Positions 50,426-58,029 of a DNA stretch of 64,000 nt are shown here, one piece after another (within the stretch, counting starts at the first letter, position 1; the number at the start of each line of letters is the position of its first letter). The position numbers and the translations under genes were made by a program. The stretch is taken from contig JAEWPC010000049.1 of assembly GCA_023460795.1 (NCBI GenBank), positions 193,725-257,724 of the forward strand. Reading direction: 5' to 3'. The notes beneath the pieces were generated by a model. That model made no database searches. It was not told the origin of the DNA and worked only from the letters and a program-made list of their open reading frames with translations. The stretch is from Bacillota bacterium. GTDB lineage: Bacteria; Bacillota; Bacilli; Paenibacillales; Paenibacillaceae.

Positions 50426-51406
50426 ATGAAACTACTTATTACCGGTGGCGCGGGATTTATTGGAAGTAATTTTCTCCATTATATGTATCGCAAATATTCA
50501 ACCTATAAATTAACCAACGTCGATGCATTAACTTACGCGGGCAACATAGACAATTTGGTGGGACTTGAGAAGGATGCACGTTATCAACTTGTGAAAGCGG
50601 ATATTGCAGACCGTCATGCGGTTGAACCTCTATTCGAAGAAGGTATTGATGCAGTATTGAACTTCGCGGCGGAATCGCATGTCGACAGAAGCATTGCAAA
50701 TCCGGGAATATTTGTGCATAGCAACATTCGAGGCACCCAGACTCTTCTTGATCTCGCCCGGAAATACAAAATCCGGAAGTTCGTACAAATATCAACGGAC
50801 GAGGTATACGGCACGCTCGGCGCTGAAGGCCTATTCACGGAAGAGACGCCTTTGGCACCCAATAGCCCCTACTCCGCAAGCAAAGCCGGAGCCGATCTGC
50901 TTGTCCGCGCCTATCACGAGACATACGGACTGCCCGTGAACATTACGCGTTGCTCCAACAATTACGGCCCTTATCAATTTCCGGAGAAGCTCATTCCGCT
51001 AATGATTCGCAACGCGCTCGCCGATCAACCTTTGCCGGTCTATGGCGATGGACTGAACGTGCGGGATTGGCTATACGTGGAGGATCATTGCAGCGCTTTA
51101 GATCTCGTGCTTCATCATGGCCGCGATGGAGAAGTCTATAATGTTGGCGGGAACAATGAACGGACGAATATACACGTCGTGCGCACGATCCTGCAGCATT
51201 TAGGCAAGCCCGAAACCTTAATTCAATACGTCCAGGATCGACTGGGCCATGACCGCAGGTATGCAATAGATGCGACCAAAATAAAGACCGAGTTAGGCTG
51301 GTCTCCCAAGTATCAATACGAAACCGGCATTAAAGCGACGATCGATTGGTACTTGGCTAATGGACATTGGTTGGAGCGTATCATCTCGGGAGCCTATCGC
51401 CGATGA
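50426..51406 (+). CDS. rfbB: dTDP-glucose 4,6-dehydratase (RmlB)
   Basis: A 326-residue NAD-dependent enzyme that makes dTDP-4-keto-6-deoxyglucose, the second step to dTDP-L-rhamnose. It shows the NAD motif ITGGAGFIGSNFLHY, the active-site STDEVYG, and the YSASKAGAD Tyr-Lys pair, with NYGPYQFPEKLIPLM after it, all diagnostic of RmlB. I chose ATG 50426 because TAAGGGTGA lies 5-6 bases upstream; a GTG at 50417 is part of that site. It overlaps rfbD (ATGA). No rmlA or rmlC homologue is present in the window. Codon style is host-like, unlike the AT-rich genes before it. Confidence 0.95.
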   Translation: MKLLITGGAGFIGSNFLHYMYRKYSTYKLTNVDALTYAGNIDNLVGLEKDARYQLVKADIADRHAVEPLFEEGIDAVLNFAAESHVDRSIANPGIFVHSNIRGTQTLLDLARKYKIRKFVQISTDEVYGTLGAEGLFTEETPLAPNSPYSASKAGADLLVRAYHETYGLPVNITRCSNNYGPYQFPEKLIPLMIRNALADQPLPVYGDGLNVRDWLYVEDHCSALDLVLHHGRDGEVYNVGGNNERTNIHVVRTILQHLGKPETLIQYVQDRLGHDRRYAIDATKIKTELGWSPKYQYETGIKATIDWYLANGHWLERIISGAYRR

Positions 51407-52278
51407 ACGATGAACACACACAGCCTTTCACGATTGTCGTCACCGGAGGTGACGGCCAGCTGGGACAGGAGCTTGTTCGATTGTCTTCGGATGAGTGCGT
51501 TATTGTCGGTCTGAACAGATCGCAGTTGGATATTACGAACAAGGAACAATGTATGCACATGATCGCGCGGTTAAAGCCCGATGCCATTATTCATGCGGCG
51601 GCTTATACCGCGGTGGATAGAGCGGAGTCGGACCCGGACGGGGCAAGGTTGGTGAATGTGATAGGCACGAGTCATGTCGCAGCCGCAGCGGAAGCCGTTA
51701 AAGCTAGTCTGTGTTATATAAGTACGGATTATGTTTTTGATGGTGAGGGCACGATTCCATACAGGGAGACGGATATTGCGAACCCGAGGAACGTGTACGG
51801 CAAGACGAAGCTCGAAGGGGAAAGGCTAGCCTCCTCGATATGTACTCAGACGTTCGTCGTGCGAACTTCTTGGGTGTTCGGGAATGGCGGTAACAACTTC
51901 GTTGGCACGATGCTACGTTTGGCGCGGGAGCGCTCGAACCTGAAGGTCGTGAACGATCAGACGGGGAGTCCCACGTATACGTATGATCTAGCTAAGCTTC
52001 TTGTTGAACTGGTGAAAACAAACCAGTACGGCGTTTATCATGCGACGAACGGCGGACATTGTACCTGGTACGAATTCGCAAAGGCGATTTTCGAGGAAGC
52101 GGGTATCGATCGCATTAACATAGTTCCGTGCACCACAGACGAATTTCCGCGGCCGGCTAGAAGACCGAAGTACTCGGTACTTGGAAACCAAGCTCTACAA
52201 GATGCCGGACTTCGACCGCTTCGACATTGGCGCGACGCCTTGTGTGATTACTTGAGACGCGATGGTCGTAACGATTAG
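51403..52278 (+). CDS. rfbD: dTDP-4-dehydrorhamnose reductase (RmlD)
   Basis: A 291-residue NADPH-dependent reductase completing dTDP-L-rhamnose synthesis. Motifs are VTGGDGQLGQEL (cofactor), STDYVFDGEG, and YGKTKLEGE with the catalytic Tyr and Lys. The start ATG 51403 overlaps the rfbB stop as ATGA, with GGGAG ten bases upstream, so the two genes are translationally coupled. A longer in-frame start exists at 51367 but runs inside rfbB. Rhamnose would suit the linker or repeat of an S-layer glycan. Confidence 0.93.
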   Translation: MNDEHTQPFTIVVTGGDGQLGQELVRLSSDECVIVGLNRSQLDITNKEQCMHMIARLKPDAIIHAAAYTAVDRAESDPDGARLVNVIGTSHVAAAAEAVKASLCYISTDYVFDGEGTIPYRETDIANPRNVYGKTKLEGERLASSICTQTFVVRTSWVFGNGGNNFVGTMLRLARERSNLKVVNDQTGSPTYTYDLAKLLVELVKTNQYGVYHATNGGHCTWYEFAKAIFEEAGIDRINIVPCTTDEFPRPARRPKYSVLGNQALQDAGLRPLRHWRDALCDYLRRDGRND

Positions 52279-52333
52279 AATATTTTCCCCGAACATCCAT
52301 AAACTCATACGCCTTGACTCCGGGATGCCGGCA

Positions 52334-52340
52334 CATACTA
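52334..52340 (+). promoter_or_regulatory. Candidate sigma-G -10 box of the SASP gene
   Basis: CATACTA matches the -10 of forespore sigma-G promoters and lies 35 bases before the SASP start. I cannot identify a convincing -35 at the usual 17-18 base distance. Confidence 0.4.
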
Positions 52341-52374
52341 AAGCCATCACACATCAAGGAGGCAACTAGAGCTT

Positions 52375-52638
52375 ATGGCTAATCGCAGACAGAAGGTCGT
52401 TCCCGAGTGCGCGAGAGCGCTTGATCAGATGAAGTACGAGATCGCTTCCGAATTCGGCGTGCCGCTGAATCAAGGATCGGGTGACATGGACACCGAATTC
52501 GCCGGAGAGCTCGGCAGTGCCGGCGGCGTTAACTTCGGGCAACAATACTTCGGGAACTTAACGTCGCGGGAAACGGGTTCGATCGGCGGCGAAATCACGA
52601 AAAGGCTCGTACAGCAGGCGCAACAAACGATCATCTAA
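52375..52638 (+). CDS. Alpha/beta-type small acid-soluble spore protein
   Basis: An 87-residue spore DNA-coating protein made in the forespore, which saturates and protects spore DNA. The family's two conserved helices are seen: ALDQMKYEIASEFGV near the N-terminus, containing the germination protease (GPR) site in YEIASEF, and GSIGGEITKRLVQQAQ near the end. The segment between them is longer than usual (QGSGDMDTEFAGELGSAGG and following). The start is ATG 52375 after AAGGAGG at about 52358. It is a lone sporulation gene between rfbD and metK. Confidence 0.9.
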   Translation: MANRRQKVVPECARALDQMKYEIASEFGVPLNQGSGDMDTEFAGELGSAGGVNFGQQYFGNLTSRETGSIGGEITKRLVQQAQQTII

Positions 52639-52664
52639 TAAGGAAGAGGATCAAGGGCTTTACA

Positions 52665-52693
52665 TTGACACCCCTCGACAAATACGGTATCAT
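52665..52693 (+). promoter_or_regulatory. Sigma-A promoter of metK
   Basis: A perfect TTGACA (52665-52670), a 17-base spacer and TATCAT (52688-52693). The expected transcript start is near 52700. Confidence 0.75.
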
Positions 52694-52716
52694 TATTATT
52701 CGAAGGTTTGTCTTAC

Positions 52717-52748
52717 AGCCTTTTCCAATCGGAAAAGGTTCATTTTTT
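52717..52748 (+). terminator. Terminator-like hairpin between the metK promoter and start codon
   Basis: An 8-base perfect stem, CCTTTTCC with GGAAAAGG (52719-52726 with 52731-52738), extendable by two pairs, a 4-base loop, then CA and a run of six T (52743-52748). It lies downstream of the promoter and about 20 bases before the metK start, so it could act as an attenuator or end a short leader RNA. Confidence 0.6.
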
Positions 52749-52768
52749 GTATATGGGGGTTGAAGAAT

Positions 52769-53971
52769 TTGTCGATTAAAGGACGGCATCTCTTCACATC
52801 CGAATCGGTCACCGAAGGCCATCCGGATAAAATTTGCGATCAGATTTCCGACGCGGTTCTTGACGCGTTCTTGGAAGCGGACCCGAACGCTCGCGTAGCG
52901 TGCGAAGTGTCCGTGGCTACAGGACTTGTACTTGTTATTGGTGAAATTACGAGTAAGGCCGACTATGTCGATATTTCCGCGATCGCGCGCCGCACGATTA
53001 AGGAAATCGGCTATACGCGTGCCAAGTACGGCTTCGACTCCAGCACTTGCGCAGTACTGACTTCCCTCAACGAACAATCCGCCGATATCGCGCAAGGCGT
53101 TAACGCCGCTCTTGAAACCCGCGACGGCAAAGATATGAAGCAAGAGAACGAAGATATCGGTGCAGGCGACCAAGGCTTAATGTTCGGCTTCGCGACGAAC
53201 GAGACGCCGGAATACATGCCATTGCCGATCGCGCTTGCTCACCGTTTGTCCCGCCGCTTGTCCGAAGTTCGGAAGAACGATACGCTCGGCTATCTGCGTC
53301 CGGACGGCAAGACGCAAGTGACGATCGAGTACGTGGACGGCAAGCCAGTGCGCGTTGATACGATCGTTATCTCCACGCAACACTCGGAAGACGTATCCCT
53401 TGAGCAAATTCAACGCGACATCCGCGAGTACGTTATCTCTCCTGTCGTGCCTGAGCAATGGCTCGACGGAGAGACCAAGTTCTTCATCAACCCTACGGGC
53501 CGTTTCGTTATCGGCGGACCGCAAGGCGATGCAGGTCTTACGGGCCGTAAGATCATTGTCGACACGTACGGCGGTTACGCACGCCACGGCGGCGGCGCTT
53601 TCTCCGGCAAAGATCCGACGAAAGTCGACCGTTCCGCAGCTTACGCTGCGCGCTATGTGGCTAAGAACATCGTTGCCGCTGGATTGGCCGACAAATGCGA
53701 AATTCAGCTTGCTTACGCGATCGGCGTGGCAAGACCGGTATCGATTAACGTCGATACTTACGGCACCGGCAAAGTAAGCGAAGAGAAGCTTGTCGACTTG
53801 ATTACGCGCAACTTCGACCTTCGTCCGGCCGGCATCATCAAGATGCTCGACCTTCGCCGTCCGATCTACCGTCAGACAGCTGCGTACGGCCACTTCGGCC
53901 GCACGGATCTCGACCTCCCTTGGGAGCGTCTGGATCGCGTAGAAGCGCTGAAACAAGGCGCTCTGGCATAA
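52769..53971 (+). CDS. metK: MetK, S-adenosylmethionine synthetase
   Basis: A 400-residue cytoplasmic enzyme making SAM from methionine and ATP. Motifs are HLFTSESVTEGHPDK (methionine/ATP site), the central GAGDQGLMFGFA, and GGGAFSGKDPTKVDRS (phosphate and metal site). I chose TTG 52769, giving MSIKGRH as in relatives; GGGGGT lies eight bases upstream. TTG 52760 overlaps that site. Unlike many Bacillales metK genes, there is no room for, and no sign of, an S-box riboswitch; a terminator-like hairpin precedes the start. The SAM product would serve the methyltransferases of the glycan locus, among many uses. Confidence 0.96.
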   Translation: MSIKGRHLFTSESVTEGHPDKICDQISDAVLDAFLEADPNARVACEVSVATGLVLVIGEITSKADYVDISAIARRTIKEIGYTRAKYGFDSSTCAVLTSLNEQSADIAQGVNAALETRDGKDMKQENEDIGAGDQGLMFGFATNETPEYMPLPIALAHRLSRRLSEVRKNDTLGYLRPDGKTQVTIEYVDGKPVRVDTIVISTQHSEDVSLEQIQRDIREYVISPVVPEQWLDGETKFFINPTGRFVIGGPQGDAGLTGRKIIVDTYGGYARHGGGAFSGKDPTKVDRSAAYAARYVAKNIVAAGLADKCEIQLAYAIGVARPVSINVDTYGTGKVSEEKLVDLITRNFDLRPAGIIKMLDLRRPIYRQTAAYGHFGRTDLDLPWERLDRVEALKQGALA

Positions 53972-53993
53972 AGTTCATACGATATATAACGAT

Positions 53994-54020
53994 AGGCTTC
54001 CGCGCAGCGGGGGCCTTTTT
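53994..54020 (+). terminator. Intrinsic terminator after metK
   Basis: A 10-base stem with two G-U pairs (53994-54003 with 54007-54016), 3-base loop, five-T tail. Confidence 0.8.
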
Positions 54021-54119
54021 CGTCGTTGTGCGCAGAAATAGGTCGTTCCGCCCTAAAATTCTCCAGCCTCGAAGCCGACATATAAGGTACTAGTGCGACT
54101 TTGTCGGGAGGTATTACGA

Positions 54120-57100
54120 ATGCAGCTACGAAAGACTTTTATACTTGCTCTAATTCTGTCTCTTATGACCCAACTCTGGGTTTCGGGAGCTTCTATCGTG
54201 TCGGCTGCGACGGATGTTACGGCGCCTTCAGTGGTGTCTTATACGCCTGGGCTAGGCAGTATGACATCGGCCGTCAACGGAAACTTAACGATTAAATTTA
54301 ACGAACCTGTCATGGTAAGGAGCGGCGCCATCGTTATACAGCGATTGACCGCGCCTATCAACACATTCTGTACGATCCCGGTTACCTCGTCGGCAGTCGT
54401 CGGCAGTGGTACGGACACGCTTACGATAACGCCGTCGGCTTCGTTCCTGGGTTGCGGTAGTTTCTCGCAAGGAACGATGTACTCTGTAACTATTGGCGAT
54501 CAAGTTATTTCAGATTTGGCTGGTAACTATTTCGCTGGCATTGTGACCGGTTCATGGTACTTTAACGTGATTTGGGACGCAGGAAACCCGGAACTCGTTA
54601 GTATTACACCGACTAACGGTAATAAAGCGGTAAAGACAACTGCTACTTTCACGATGCAATTCAACGAGGACATTCTTGTCCAGCCCGGAGCGGTAGCTGA
54701 GATCAGAACTTCAAGCGGAGTACTCACATTTCCGATCGTCCGTGACATCCTGGATCTTCGCAAAGCATCGTTCGAAGTGACGGGGTTGCGGCCTTCGACC
54801 TCGTATTATGTAAATATCCCGAACAATGCGATAACGGACCTGTACTTAAATCCGTATCCGGGTATACTCAATGAATATCGTTGGGCATTCATGACGGTAG
54901 GTTCTGATCGGACAGCACCTAAAGTGACCGGGGTATCTATGGAAGGGAGCACTGTCGTGCTCACCTACGATGAAGAATTGGATAGTAACTACGTGCCATT
55001 CCCCGCCAACTATTATGTGACGGTGAGCGGCGTTCCGATTCAGATCGACAGTGTTGCAGTAATCAGTAATACCGTAAAATTAACGCATCATTTCAATATA
55101 GCTGCGGGTCAAGTTGTAAAAGTATCCTACTCGGTTGACAGCCGTGCGGCTAACCGGCTTCAGGATACGTCCGGCAACTTAGCTGTCGCTTTCAACGGTC
55201 AATCCATTACGAATACGACGAATACAACGCAAACGAAGCCATCCAATGGCAGCGTCACCGGTACAACGATCAATTTGAATTTCAATGGGGCGCTGCAAGC
55301 GGCTTCGGCCGAGGCTTCCCAATTCTCGGTTAAAATGAACGGTAATAGTCAGGCCGTCAAGGCAGCGAGCATCAGCGGCTCGACGATCACGTTAACGATG
55401 GACGGTTCGGCGGCTAACGGTCAATCGATATCCGTGTCTTATACGCCTGGAGCTTCGCCGATTCGCGATTTTGGCGGAATCCCTATTAATGCCTTCTCCG
55501 ATTTCTATGTATTGAATACGAATGATAAGCAACCTCCGACATTGACCAGTGCGTCGGTATCCGGAGCGGTGGTGAAGTTGATCTATAACGAAGGCCTAAT
55601 GACCACTCAGGTACCTGCCAAGAATAATTTCATCGTGGTCAGCAACGCCAAAATTTTAACGGTATCTAGCGTCTCTATCACGAACAATATCGTGGAGCTT
55701 ACGGTGTCTCAACCTATTGAGACGGGTTCATCCGTCTTTTTGAACTATTTTCCTAACGGGGCGGGCATTCTCGATCTGGCAGGCAACCCCGCCGCTGAAC
55801 TGAGCGGATTGTCTGTGTCAACCGATACTACTTCGACTGACATCGTGGCAGCGGTGGTGACGAATAATGTTCTGACTTTGTTTTATAATCGTGAGCTCAC
55901 TACGACTTCAATCCCTCAATCGTCTCAATATGTATTGAGAGGAGATAATACTTTCTACGGGGTTTCTAGTGTCAGCGTGCAAGGTTCGCAGGTAACTTTA
56001 ACGCTACTGACACCTGTGCCAACAGGAGTGCCTGTAAAGCTTAGCTACAACAAGTCGGGTACTTCACTGAAGGATAAATCGGGTTTCATCTTCGATTCCT
56101 TCGCTGATATCAACGTTACGAATTCAGGTACGGGAACAACTACCGGCGGCGGAACGTCGACGGGAGGAGGAACAACCACTCCTTCGGGGATGCCGGACTA
56201 TCTCGAGTCCAACGGCAGCGGCGGAGTGAAATTCAACGTCGCCAAATCGACGACGACGGAATACGGGATGCTGCCTTCCGGCCGCTCGGGCAACCGATAC
56301 GCCATCGACGGTGCTAAATTGCTATCCGCGTATGACTACCTCAGAACGGGGGGCGCTTCGAATCCGGTTCTGACGCTGACCATACCTGAATCGAATATAA
56401 GCGCTCAAGTCAGCGTTCCTGTAAGCTCCATGATGGATGCGGCTTCGAGAGCGTCTAACGCCTCGCTGCGCATAGAACTTGGAGATACACAATTCACCTT
56501 GCCGCTTTCGGCGATTAGCTATAGCAAAGAACTGTTCCTGGCGAACCTGAGTGCCTCTAGCGCGAAGATACTGATTACGATCGAGAAGACGACCGATTCG
56601 CGCTTGTCCTCCGCGATTAATCTGAATGCGGCGGATCCTCTTGCTTCGGCTACGGACTTCTCAGCCGGGTTTATTGTCGGCAATCAAGTAAAGCCGATCG
56701 AGAGCTACGACATGTACATCACGCGGACGTTCACGCTGCCGTCGTTCTCGGGCAATTCCGACAACGTCGCGGTCGTGCGTTACGATAGCGATGCCGGCGA
56801 ACTGGTATACGTACCGACTCGGATCACGCAATCCGGATCGACCGCCAAAGTCGACTTCCTGCGTAAGAGCAATAGCGTGTATACCGTCGTCCGCAACAAT
56901 GTCGCATACACCGATATGACGAAGCATTGGGCCAAAAACACGGTTAACATGATGGCATCTAAATTCATCGTCGACGGTCCGACTCGCAAGACGTTCGCGC
57001 CGGATAAGAACATTACCCGCGAAGAATTCGCAGAATACTTGGCGCGCGGACTCGGTTTGAGCGGAGATAAGAAGACAGCCGATAGATACCTTGACGTCGG

Positions 57101-57458
57101 AGCGGGCCACGCTTCTGCAGCCTACATCGGGGCGGTAAGCAAAGCAGGCATCGTTGAAGGCGGATCGGATGGCAGATTCCGTCCTAAAGATTCGGTTACT
57201 CGCGAAGAGATGGCCACGATGCTCGTTCGAGCCATGACTTATGCGGGCGTCTCGACCGTCTCGACCTCTACAGCCCTCAACGGTTATAAAGACAAAGGCA
57301 AAGTAAGCAGCTGGGCGAAGGAAGGCATGTCCATCTGCGTCATGGCCGGTTTCATTAAAGGCGCGTCTGCTACCGAATTGAAGCCGCAGAACAATGCGAC
57401 TCGCGCCGAAGCGGCCGTCATGCTGCAGAGATTCCTGGAATACGCGGAGCTGTTATGA
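54120..57458 (+). CDS. Secreted surface protein with Ig-like repeats and three C-terminal SLH domains
   Basis: An 1112-residue exported protein. ATG 54120 follows CGGGAGGT and gives a signal peptide ending near VSAATD. Residues about 35-260 hold two Big_5-like Ig domains (DVTAPSVVSYTPG, and DAGNPELVSITPT). Four SwmB-like repeats follow (DRTAPKVTGVSMEGSTVVL type), then a Gly/Thr-rich linker (about 680-700), a further beta domain, and three SLH domains beginning AYTDMTKHWA, YLDVGAGHAS and GYKDKGKVSS. Their motifs ITREE, VTREE and ATRAE are near canonical, so strong binding to pyruvylated wall polymer is expected. It overlaps the next gene by ATGA. The function is unknown beyond wall attachment. 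Confidence 0.9.
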   Translation: MQLRKTFILALILSLMTQLWVSGASIVSAATDVTAPSVVSYTPGLGSMTSAVNGNLTIKFNEPVMVRSGAIVIQRLTAPINTFCTIPVTSSAVVGSGTDTLTITPSASFLGCGSFSQGTMYSVTIGDQVISDLAGNYFAGIVTGSWYFNVIWDAGNPELVSITPTNGNKAVKTTATFTMQFNEDILVQPGAVAEIRTSSGVLTFPIVRDILDLRKASFEVTGLRPSTSYYVNIPNNAITDLYLNPYPGILNEYRWAFMTVGSDRTAPKVTGVSMEGSTVVLTYDEELDSNYVPFPANYYVTVSGVPIQIDSVAVISNTVKLTHHFNIAAGQVVKVSYSVDSRAANRLQDTSGNLAVAFNGQSITNTTNTTQTKPSNGSVTGTTINLNFNGALQAASAEASQFSVKMNGNSQAVKAASISGSTITLTMDGSAANGQSISVSYTPGASPIRDFGGIPINAFSDFYVLNTNDKQPPTLTSASVSGAVVKLIYNEGLMTTQVPAKNNFIVVSNAKILTVSSVSITNNIVELTVSQPIETGSSVFLNYFPNGAGILDLAGNPAAELSGLSVSTDTTSTDIVAAVVTNNVLTLFYNRELTTTSIPQSSQYVLRGDNTFYGVSSVSVQGSQVTLTLLTPVPTGVPVKLSYNKSGTSLKDKSGFIFDSFADINVTNSGTGTTTGGGTSTGGGTTTPSGMPDYLESNGSGGVKFNVAKSTTTEYGMLPSGRSGNRYAIDGAKLLSAYDYLRTGGASNPVLTLTIPESNISAQVSVPVSSMMDAASRASNASLRIELGDTQFTLPLSAISYSKELFLANLSASSAKILITIEKTTDSRLSSAINLNAADPLASATDFSAGFIVGNQVKPIESYDMYITRTFTLPSFSGNSDNVAVVRYDSDAGELVYVPTRITQSGSTAKVDFLRKSNSVYTVVRNNVAYTDMTKHWAKNTVNMMASKFIVDGPTRKTFAPDKNITREEFAEYLARGLGLSGDKKTADRYLDVGAGHASAAYIGAVSKAGIVEGGSDGRFRPKDSVTREEMATMLVRAMTYAGVSTVSTSTALNGYKDKGKVSSWAKEGMSICVMAGFIKGASATELKPQNNATRAEAAVMLQRFLEYAELL

Positions 57459-57811
57459 ATCACGAAAGATTGATGAAGATCGGATTAGCCAAAGCCGGTA
57501 CGTCTCTTAAGTATCCGTTCGATCCCGACCTGCCAGTTTTGTACGTCGGAAGCAAGATGTACGCGCTTCTAGGCAGAACCGGAGCGGACGAGAGCGTAAA
57601 CCTGAAGGCGGATCCGGAGGAAGCGTGGCTGCTGCGGCAGCAATATCCCAGCGCGGTTCTGCCCGGCTACCATATGAACAAGAAGCACTGGAACACGGTC
57701 GTGTTGAACGGAACCGTGCCCGACGACGAGGTCCTCGCCATGCTCGAGCAGTCATATCGCTTAGTGCGAACGAAGCTTACGAAAGCAGAACGAGAGCAGC
57801 TCCATCCTTAG
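57455..57811 (+). CDS. MmcQ/YjbR-family protein
   Basis: A 118-residue cytoplasmic protein of the MmcQ/YjbR (double-wing DNA-binding-like) family. The diagnostic segment is PGYHMNKKHWNTVVLNG, preceded by VLYVGSKMYALLG and followed by a C-terminal helix (AMLEQSYRLVRTKLTK). The fold is known for members but the cellular role is not. It starts at ATG 57455, overlapping the stop of the SLH gene before it, so the two are translationally coupled although one is secreted and one cytoplasmic. A strong terminator follows. Confidence 0.85.
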   Translation: MNHERLMKIGLAKAGTSLKYPFDPDLPVLYVGSKMYALLGRTGADESVNLKADPEEAWLLRQQYPSAVLPGYHMNKKHWNTVVLNGTVPDDEVLAMLEQSYRLVRTKLTKAEREQLHP

Positions 57812-57826
57812 AAGAGTACTTAAGTC

Positions 57827-57863
57827 ATAAGCCTTCTCGCCTATTGCGAGAAGGCTTATTTCA
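57827..57863 (+). terminator. Strong intrinsic terminator
   Basis: A perfect 14-base stem (57827-57840 with 57846-57859), 5-base loop, T-rich tail. Confidence 0.85.
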
Positions 57864-58029
57864 TGCGGTGCGCGAGATTTAATAGTTTTATTTATTCGTA
57901 GTTGAGGTTGCGATTTTATTCTCTTATCGCTAGTAACTTTTCACTCGAAATAGAGTCTATAACTTATATAGATAGAGAATGCTATTAAAGGATTCTCTTA
58001 AAAATAAGTAGACTCACGGGAGTGGAAAT

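Noticed and set aside
52639..52768. S-box (SAM) riboswitch upstream of metK
   Set aside because: The promoter leaves a leader of only about 70 bases, too short for an S-box, and the usual conserved helices are not seen. Only the terminator-like hairpin is supported.
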